Assembly (NCBI GenBank): GCA_933207985.1
Contig: OW240912.1
Coordinates: 107,102,804-107,166,803 of the forward strand
Source: Pelobates cultripes
Lineage: Eukaryota; Chordata; Amphibia; Anura; Pelobatidae
Reading direction: 5' to 3'
DNA: 64,000 bases
Under the pieces are notes generated by a model that saw nothing but the letters and a program-made list of their open reading frames with translations, made no database searches and had not been told where the DNA came from. Numbering within the stretch: position 1 is the first letter of the stretch; the number at the start of each line of letters is the position of its first letter. Positions 57,410 through 64,000 of the stretch are shown one piece after another. Position numbers and translations under genes: made by a program.

Positions 57410-57960
57410 CTAATAATAAAACAGAAAAATGATATGTTTTATACATATATTTAACATCATCAGTATACCATTCAGAGCAAAAGGGAATAAATAAATTCTC
57501 AAATTTAAAAATAATGCCAAAATAAATTGGGTTGTAAGCTGATGATTTTCTAAATCTCACACACACAAAAATATATATTATAGGTATATATTTATAAATA
57601 ATTTGTTTTGCTGGCAGTTTCACTTACAGAATATATTCAATATAAGACCAAACACTGAACAAACATCATTTGCATTATTTGTTATGGGATACGATTTTGA
57701 AATTTTCCAAAGGCTGGCACCTGCCTCCTGTAGCCTATGAGAGCTCAGCATATTAAGAATGTGTTAGGCAAATAGTGGGACGCAGAGGACCAGGATGGAA
57801 TCCACACCTGGGAAAACTAAAACAAAACAAACACCCATGTTGTTTAGGGCCTCCAAATGTGTACTCATAGATTGTGAGTGTGTGCTCCTGGATGCAATAA
57901 ACATTTTTCTGCTGGTTTTTGTGTTTTGTGCTTTTGCCAACTTTGCCTTATATATTGTTC

Positions 57961-58419
57961 TTAAAGGTACACTATAGTCACCAGAACAACTACAGCTTAA
58001 TGTAGTGGTTCTGGTGTGTATAGTATGTCCCTGCAGCCTTTTAATGTAAGCACTGCCTTTTCAGAGAAAAGGCAGTAATCAGATTGCTGCCTAGGGACAC
58101 CTGCATCTCTTTGACGAGATGCTGATTGGTGCACTGAGTGTTTTGGCGTGTGCGCACATTAGCCTCCCAATGCTATCTTATGGGAAAGCATTGAATTGGC
58201 TGAGATAGTCAATTATGATGAGCTCAGCTAAGGAGGCCAGGTGTGGGCAGGGCCAGCACTGATGGACCCGTGTGGCCCTGGAATAAAGGTATGTTTAAAC
58301 CCTATTTAAGGGGAGCAAGTGGGGCCGGCCAGCTTAAATGTTTTTTTTTGTTTGTTTTGTTTTTTTACACTACAGGGTCAGTAACACGTTTTATTCTTGA
58401 CCCGATAGTGTTCCTTTAA
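57961..58419. mobile_element. T2-like MITE with TTAA duplication, in the BCAS2 intron
   Basis: TTAA at 57961-57964 and 58416-58419. The left end AGGTACACTATAGTCACCAG and right end CCCGATAGTGTTCCT are roughly inverted. It carries the hairpin words AACTACAGCTTAATGTAG and TTTTCAGAGAAAAGGCAGT shared with the modules at 35684 and 62974. Confidence 0.88.
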
Positions 58420-58694
58420 ACTCTATACGAAGCAATCAATATGGTCTGCTACAAGCCTTTTTTGAGTGTTCTCCTATAGGAACTAACAGGTTTTGTTGTA
58501 TGAAATACTTTTAAAGGTGAAGTGCTGTCACACTCAACCACATACATTTCACCAGCTTACTGGTGGGACCATGGTTTGTTTTTTGACCTCAAAGCATTGC
58601 AGATGGTAATTTATTTAATTACTTTACAGGCATAACAGAATGCAAAGAAGTCAAGCAAGTGTAACATTTGTAGCCATACATACACATACACACA

Positions 58695-59501
58695 CACTAC
58701 ATGGACAAAACTATTGAGACACCTGAACATTACACAAACAGTATTTTATGACATTGCATTCTAAATACATAGACATTAATATGTAGTTGGTCCCCCCCCT
58801 TTGCAGCTATAACAGCTTCCACTCTTCTGGGAAGGCTTTCCACGAGATTTAAGAGTGGTTTAGTGGGAACTATTGCCCATTCATCCAGTAGAGCATTTGT
58901 GAGGTCAGGCACTGAAGTTGGACAAAAAAAGAAAAATCTTTTTTGTATTTTCCGTTCCAGTTCATCCAAAGGTGTTCGATATGGTTAAGGTCAGGGCTCT
59001 GTGTTGGACAGTCAGGTTCTTCCACACCAAACTCATACAACCATGTCTTTATGGATTTTGTTTTGTGCACTGGGGCAAAGCCATGCTGGAATAGAGAAGG
59101 GCCTTCCCCATAAACTGTTCACACAAAATTGGAAGCATTGCATTGTCCAAAATGTCTTGGTATGTTGGAAGTAAGAGGCCTAACCCACCCCCTGAAAAAT
59201 AGTCCTATACAATTATCCCTCCCATACCAAACTTTACAGTTGGCACAATACAGCCAGGCATCACTCTAGAGAACATGTTTCCACTGCTCCAGAGTCTAGC
59301 AGCGACATGCTTTACACCACTCGACCCGAGGCTTGGCATTGTATTTGGTGATGTGACGCTTGTATGCAGGTTATTGCAAATAAGTTGAGTTCACTGAGCT
59401 CTACATAACAACCCATTATTTTTAAATGTTTGACGGATCTAATTGAAACACCTGAAATCAGAAATTAAGAGGTGTGCCACAATACTTTTGTCAATGTAGT
59501 G
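58695..59501 (-). mobile_element. Internally deleted Tc1-like element in the BCAS2 intron
   Basis: Ends CACTACATGGACAAAACTAT and, reversed, CACTACATTGACAAAAGTAT are good inverted repeats 807 bp apart. The interior keeps a broken transposase C-terminus in reverse orientation and lacks the N-terminal half. It cannot make transposase. Confidence 0.82.
58730..59070 (-). pseudogene. Tc1 transposase C-terminal remnant
   Basis: Two overlapping minus-strand frames together carry the end of a Tc1 transposase. CPTQSPDLNHIEHLWMNWNG contains the final catalytic Glu region, with His replacing the usual Pro in NPIE. DELERKIQKRF and LLDEWAIVPTKPLLNLVESL follow in a shifted frame. The frameshift falls around 58930-58960, near an A/T run. 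The first two catalytic Asp residues and the DNA-binding domain are missing because of the internal deletion, so this copy is dead. Confidence 0.75.
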
Positions 59502-59638
59502 CATGTAGATACAGAACTCCCATCCCAGAGTCAATAATTATATATTTAATTCATTCTTTAAAATTTTCCTAAATTACAGCGTTGTTCAACAGATTAGCAT
59601 AAACAACTCAGATCACAATGAGAAAAATAGCCACTTAC

Positions 59639-59719
59639 TTTGATTCCATCTCTCGCAGTTTTGCCCCTGATGTAAGTTGAGAGTTCTTCCTTTGCCAGTT
59701 CAAGTCTTGAATACGCTTC
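59639..59719 (-). CDS. bcas2: BCAS2 (SPF27) penultimate coding exon
   Basis: An 81-nt exon encoding [20 protein letters not shown] then LREMES and the first two bases of a Lys codon. The match to vertebrate BCAS2 (human recalled as [26 protein letters not shown]) is close enough to be decisive. The acceptor is CTTCTCTTTTCCAG|G with AG at 59720-59721, and the donor is AA|GTAAGT starting at 59638. The split codon joins exactly in frame with the terminal exon at 57409. Function: part of the coiled-coil region by which SPF27 holds the PRP19 complex together. The preceding exon is not found between 59720 and 64000, so the upstream intron is longer than 4.2 kb. No mutations are apparent. Confidence 0.96.
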
Positions 59720-60386
59720 CTGGAAAAGAGAAGTTACAAAGTATTAGCTGCAGCAGCTAAAATGAGAAATGTTGCATGTCCTCAATGCTTTTCTACACAA
59801 ATCATCTAAATGGATAATGAGATAGCTAGATGACATCATGGTGGACAGATCAGCCTTTGATAAAGTAAAGTTTACATTTAGTTTTCAAAGTTTTATTTTA
59901 AAAAACCAAAGCATTGCATTACTTCAAGGGAAAGTGTAGTGGTTTTAAAATCCCCTGGTGCTCTCCTTCCACTCAGTGTTATACCATTTTAATTTTTTTT
60001 TGTTAAAATTTATTAGTTTTGTTAAACGTGAGTTCCCAACAGCCCACCCTCTGCGCTTCTTGGGCTAGTTTTGTCTTACTGCTAGCCTGTGCATCAACGA
60101 GTGGCTGAGTGTGTCAGTTTTTAGCCCATCAATGCATCCCATTGCTAGTATGAATTGGTATGGCAAGAAGGAAGTGTGTTAACCACATCTACAGAAGGGC
60201 TGAGCTGTGTTAGCCAGAGATCTTTATTTAGTGTTAAATTGCTCGGAAACGGTTTAAATCCAAATGCTAAAACAGTGTCAGGACTACAGATTCTACAACG
60301 AATCCAGTAAATGCTTAGAAATATTTCTATGTTATGGCTGGAGTTGACACCGGGGCACACTAAAGACCAGGGAACTTGAGTGCTGG

Positions 60387-60452
<66 letters not shown>

Positions 60453-60550
60453 TTTTCCTGTAGTATTCATTTTAAAGTCACATAAAGTATTTTGAAATGA
60501 ACTTGGAAAAAAAAAAAATTGTAAATAAAAATCTCATTAATTTTCCCACA
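59720..60550 (-). other. BCAS2 intron, no other gene; TA/CA microsatellite
   Basis: AT-rich intron. A TA run followed by CA (60391-60450) is the only clear repeat. Confidence 0.7.
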
Positions 60551-60554
60551 ACAC

Positions 60555-62120
60555 TACAGGGAGTGCAGAATTATTAGGCAAGTTGTATTTTTGAGGATTA
60601 ATTTTATTATTGAACAACAACCATGTTCTCAATGAACCCAAAAACTCATTAATATCAAAGCTGAATATTTTTGGAAGTAGTTTTTAGTTTGTTTTTAGTT
60701 TTAGCTATGTTAGGGGGATATCTGTGTGTGCAGGTGACTATTACTGTGCATAATTATTAGGCAACTTAACAAAAAACAAATATATACCCATTTCAATTAT
60801 TTATTATTACCAGTGAAACCAATATAACATCTCAACATTCACAAATATACATTTCTGACATTCAAAAACAAAACAAAAACAAATCAGTGACCAATATAGC
60901 CACCTTTCTTTGCAAGGACACTCAAAAGCCTGCCATCCATGGATTCTGTCAGTGTTTTGATCTGTTCACCATCAACATTGCGTGCAGCAGCAACCACAGC
61001 CTCCCAGACACTGTTCAGAGAGGTGTACTGTTTTCCCTCCTTGTAAATCTCACATTTGATGATGAACCACAGGTTCTCAATGGGGTTCAGATCAGGTGAA
61101 CAAGGAGGCCATGTCATTAGATTTTCTTCTTTTATACCCTTTCTTGCCAGCCACGCTGTGGAGTACTTGGACGCGTGTGATGGAGCATTGTCCTGCATGA
61201 AAATCATGTTTTTCTTGAAGGATGCAGACTTCTTCCTGTACCACTGCTTGAAGAAGGTGTCTTCCAGGAACTGGCAGTAGGACTGGGAGTTGAGCTTGAC
61301 TCCATCCTCAACCCGAAAAGGCCCCACAAGCTCATCTTTGATGATACCAGCCCAAACCAGTACTCCACCTCCACCTTGCTGGCGTCTGAGTCGGACTGGA
61401 GCTCTCTGCCCTTTACCAATCCAGCCACGGGCCCATCCATCTGGCCCATCAAGACTCACTCTCATTTCATCAGTCCATAAAACCTTAGAAAAATCAGTCT
61501 TGAGATATTTCTTGGCCCAGTCTTGACGTTTCAGCTTGTGTGTCTTGTTCAGTGGTGGTCGTCTTTCAGCCTTTCTTACCTTGGCCATGTCTCTCAGTAT
61601 TGCACACCTTGTGCTTTTGGGCACTCCAGTGATGTTGCAGCTCTGAAATATGGCCAAACTGGTGGCAAGTGGCATCGTGGCAGCTGCACGCTTGACTTTT
61701 CTCAGTTCATGGGCAGTTATTTTGCGCCTTGGTTTTTCCACACGCTTCTTGCGACCCTGTTGACTATTTTGAATGAAACGCTTGATTGTTCGATGATCAC
61801 GCTTCAGAAGCTTTGCAATTTTAAGAGTGCTGCATCCCTCTGCAAGATATCTCACTATTTTTGACTTTTCTGAGCCTGTCAAGTCCTTCTTTTGACCCAT
61901 TTTGCCAAAGGAAAGGAAGTTGCCTAATAATTATGCACACCTGATATAGGGTGTTGATGTCATTAGACCACACCCCTTCTCATTACAGAGATGCACATCA
62001 CCTAATATGCTTAATTGGTAGTAGGCTTTCAAGCCTATACAGCTTGGAGTAAGACAACATGCATAAAGAGGATGATGTGGTCAAAATACTCATTTGCCTA
62101 ATAATTCTGCACTCCCTGTA
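60555..62120 (-). mobile_element. Complete Tc1-like transposon (DD37E) with IR/DR ends
   Basis: 1,562 bp (60557-62118) flanked by TA on both sides. Each end is an inverted repeat of about 200 bp with an outer CAGGGAGTGCAGAATTATTA and an inner direct repeat (GCATAATTATTAGGCAAC at about 60748 and, inverted, 61919-61936). This is the IR/DR layout of Tc1 elements. It holds one uninterrupted transposase gene on the minus strand and sits in a BCAS2 intron in the same orientation as the gene. All visible parts needed for transposition are present. Confidence 0.95.
60884..61900 (-). CDS. Intact Tc1/mariner transposase, DD37E type
   Basis: 338-aa transposase that would bind the terminal repeats, cut the element out and insert it at TA. 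The N-terminal paired-like region has two helix-turn-helix parts (residues about 8-45, SEKSKIVRYLAEGCSTLKIA; and about 60-105). A basic linker (GRKKRVEKPRRK, 49-60) could be the AT-hook/nuclear localisation signal. Catalytic residues are Asp144 (LWTDEMRV), Asp237 (MQDNAPSH) and Glu275 (PDLNPIENLW). There are 37 residues between the last two, so DD37E rather than the classic DD34E. A glycine-rich box (QQGGGGVLVWAG) is present. Length is normal for Tc1 and no stops or shifts occur. DD37E families (for example TRT) are known in vertebrates; identity with one is not tested. The Met at 61900 gives MGQKKDLT, a typical start. Confidence 0.95.
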   Translation of the reverse strand: MGQKKDLTGSEKSKIVRYLAEGCSTLKIAKLLKRDHRTIKRFIQNSQQGRKKRVEKPRRKITAHELRKVKRAAATMPLATSLAIFQSCNITGVPKSTRCAILRDMAKVRKAERRPPLNKTHKLKRQDWAKKYLKTDFSKVLWTDEMRVSLDGPDGWARGWIGKGQRAPVRLRRQQGGGGVLVWAGIIKDELVGPFRVEDGVKLNSQSYCQFLEDTFFKQWYRKKSASFKKNMIFMQDNAPSHASKYSTAWLARKGIKEENLMTWPPCSPDLNPIENLWFIIKCEIYKEGKQYTSLNSVWEAVVAAARNVDGEQIKTLTESMDGRLLSVLAKKGGYIGH

Positions 62121-62973
62121 TATAACTTGCAGTGTTAATGCTTAACACTTTAACAACACTGTACAAATCCCCATGAGTCAACTCTCTATTGCATGGATAC
62201 TTTATTACAAACAGACCTCCATGAATCTAGTAAAATATAAACTATTCACTAAATGCTTGTCTTATTAGGTATATTATCAACAGGTATATTCATACAGAGA
62301 TACTTTAATGCTAGATATGCAATAATCTAATAAATATTTTTGTTAAATCTTCACACAAGAAAAACTAAACAATATTTGGGAAACTGAAAGCTAGGAGGAC
62401 AAGCCACTCCCAACTGCTTTGCACATCGGAGCCAGAGAAGAGAAAAAAAAACAAAAAACACTTGCATATGTCTAAAAGTCTCCTATCACCCTTTCCTTTC
62501 AAACGGATGTCCACTCTTACTTCACATTACTCTGCTGCATTAAAGGGTTGCAAAAAAAAAAAAAAAAAGTGTTTTAATAAACAAATATTTTTTGGGTTGT
62601 ACCAAAAAAAAAAAAAGCCTGATTATTTATATAGCGCCATCAGATTCCGTAGCGCTCCTTCAGTGAGGACACTCCCCCATACCTGCACCTACACCTACAC
62701 CTCTGGCAGCAATCACAAATATCTCTAGATATACGAAGTGTATCATTTAAAAAGCTACGCAAACAAAATCCAAGCACCATGACTACTTCAAATCACTGAG
62801 GTGGTCATGGAACTTAGATGAAACCTTAAAAGTTTAACTTCAAATATTTTGGAGTTGCACTGATCTAATAATTGGACTTGAAACTGTATTATGATTAGTG
62901 TGCTGTAGAGCAGGGCCTGACAAATTTGCATAGAATCTAGGAGCCAGAGAAATCAACGCCACAAATACAATTC
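62121..62973. other. BCAS2 intron; inverted L2 tail
   Basis: AT-rich intron with A runs at 62551-62568 and 62603-62615. A minus-strand L2 3' tail lies at about 62615-62665 (TATATAGCGCCATCAGATTCCG, the complement of the CGGAAT...GGCGCTATATAA tail). A T2-like relic is near 62776-62815. No exon found. Confidence 0.6.
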
Positions 62974-63425
62974 TTAAAGGGACACTATAGTCACCAGAAC
63001 CACTACAGCTTAATGTAGTTGTTCTGAAGTCGATATCCTGTCCCTGAATGCTTTTCAATGTAAACACTGACTTTTCAGACAAAAGGCAGTGTTTACATTG
63101 CTGCCTGGTGACACCTCTAGTGACAGTCACTGAGACGGCTTCTAGAGGTGATTTCTGGGTCAGTGCGTCACACTGTGCAGTATCTACGTTAAAGTTCCCT
63201 ATAGGGATGCATGGCTTCAATGTATCTCTATGAGAAGTTAAATTGGCGCAGTGGTATTTTGCCGTGCATGTGCAATAGCTTCCCAATGCTTTCCTATGGG
63301 GAAGCATTGGATTCGATAAGATCGCCAAAATTTAAATCTCAGTCGTGGAGGTGGGGCCAGCCGCGGCATCACCAGCACGGCGTGGGAAAAATGGTAAGTA
63401 AAAACACCTTTCCCATGTGATTGGA
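62974..63425. mobile_element. T2-derived module (left end complete)
   Basis: TTAA at 62974-62977, then AGGGACACTATAGTCACCAG and the hairpin CAGCTTAATGTAG. Next come the blocks shared with 35684-36010: AAACACTGACTTTTCAGA, AGGCAGTGTTTACAT, CTAGTGACAGTCACT, AGCATTGGATT, GGTGGGGCCAGCC. No right TTAA terminus is found; it runs into a CA array at about 63430, as at 36060. Confidence 0.75.
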
Positions 63426-64000
63426 GGGAACACACACAAACACACACAGAGAGAGACACTCACACATACATACACACACAGACAAACACTCACAGACACA
63501 CTCACAAATAATTTTTATTTTAATGTAAATCCACCCAGTCTCCCTACCTTTGAAGAGCTGGAGGGGGATAGGCTTTCTCTGGGGTCCAGTGGGGCTGCTG
63601 TCATCTCCCCACTCAGCTCCCTCTCGCGCACTGTTTAGTGAGCGGAGGGCCAGAGTGATGTAATAGCCTGGCTCCTGGCATCACAATTAGGCGCGCGAGG
63701 GGGCAAAGCAGAGAGATTACAGCTCCCTAGCCGCCGGAATAAGTCAGCCGCCCGCCTTCCTCAGCTCTCCATTTGTCAGCCGGACGCCCCCTCCACCCCT
63801 CAGTCAGCCAGTCGCCTCCCCGAGCTCTCCATCAGCCAACCGGCAGCCCCCTCCATCCCAGGGTCAGTCGTCCCCCTCTCTACCTTAGCTCTCAATGAGC
63901 CGGCCACCTCTCTCGCTCACTCAGCCGCCTGCCTCAGCCCTCAATGAGCCAACTGCCCACCTCTGCTGTAGAGGACATATGTTTGACATGTTTTCTACAT
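63426..64000. mobile_element. hAT-like cargo module: CA array and GC-rich region (continues off window)
   Basis: CA/ACACAGAC-type array (63430-63508), then CCACCCAGTCTCC, TCTCTGGGGTCCAGTGGGGC and CAGCTCCCTCTCGCGC as in 30421-30620 and 43921-44130. A degenerate version of the TGACGTCA hairpin is at about 63648-63688. C-rich words around CAGCC-GCC follow (63730-63960). Probably the same composite family; the right end is outside the window. Confidence 0.6.

Larger units (their letters stand above)
57410..59638 (-). other. Last BCAS2 intron, with a T2-like MITE and a Tc1 relic
   Basis: 2,229 bp between GTAAGT (59633-59638) and the acceptor AG (57410-57411). Apart from the two elements listed separately, it holds AT-rich sequence with no other recognisable feature. 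Confidence 0.9.

Noticed and set aside
59720..64000. A further upstream BCAS2 exon
   Set aside because: I searched the minus strand by eye for the preceding conserved region and found nothing between the mobile elements; it is probably beyond the window.
1..64000. tRNA or rRNA genes
   Set aside because: No A/B-box pair with a cloverleaf and no rRNA-like block were recognised; a tRNA search program would be needed to exclude a diverged one.

Overview
This is repeat-rich vertebrate DNA, almost certainly from an anuran amphibian. The evidence is a complete DIRS retrotransposon, many TTAA-flanked MITEs whose ends begin TTAAAGG (the pattern of the Xenopus T2/Kolobok group), hAT-type MITEs, CR1/L2 LINE 3' ends and several Tc1-like elements. 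The species cannot be named from the sequence. There are no bacterial-style operons. Two runs of exactly 100 N (7399-7498, 28901-29000) are scaffold gaps.

Host gene. The only host coding sequence I can support is the 3' end of BCAS2 (SPF27, a core subunit of the PRP19/NTC spliceosome complex) on the minus strand. It comprises the penultimate coding exon (59639-59719) and the terminal exon with stop codon (57289-57409), with consensus splice sites. The upstream exons must lie beyond position 64000.

Layout. Positions 1-7398 and 20484-27364 are two near-identical copies of one segment, about 0.3% different by eye. Copy A ends at a gap, and copy A alone carries a 490-bp MITE (2521-3010) whose clean TTAA empty site is visible in copy B (22999-23002). 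Between the copies lie a Tc1 fragment, a CR1-like LINE 3' end, an LTR/gag-like remnant, a full-length DIRS element (10911-16893: gag, RT/RNase H, tyrosine recombinase, inverted terminal repeats and internal complementary region) and a decayed L1 holding a hAT MITE. Positions 27365-30827 hold minisatellites: a 34-35 bp unit carrying splice-donor-like GTAAGT, a purine-rich array, and a 73-bp hairpin unit. From 31 kb to 57 kb come nested MITEs (T2-like, hAT, TA-flanked), a 2.1-kb composite hAT element (35290-37411), a CR1-like LINE end, an L2 LINE with nested insertions, two large foldback elements, an inverted second copy of the purine-rich array and a 1.6-kb TTAA transposon. BCAS2 begins at about 57 kb, and its introns contain T2-like and Tc1 elements, including one Tc1-like element with an intact 338-aa DD37E transposase (60557-62118).

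No cooperative gene system was found. The most interesting content is mobile-element biology: a MITE presence/absence pair, an apparently intact DD37E transposon in a host intron, a foldback family with target duplications of unequal length, hAT-type repeats that spread palindromes with a CRE core (TGACGTCA), and unusual minisatellites next to assembly gaps.
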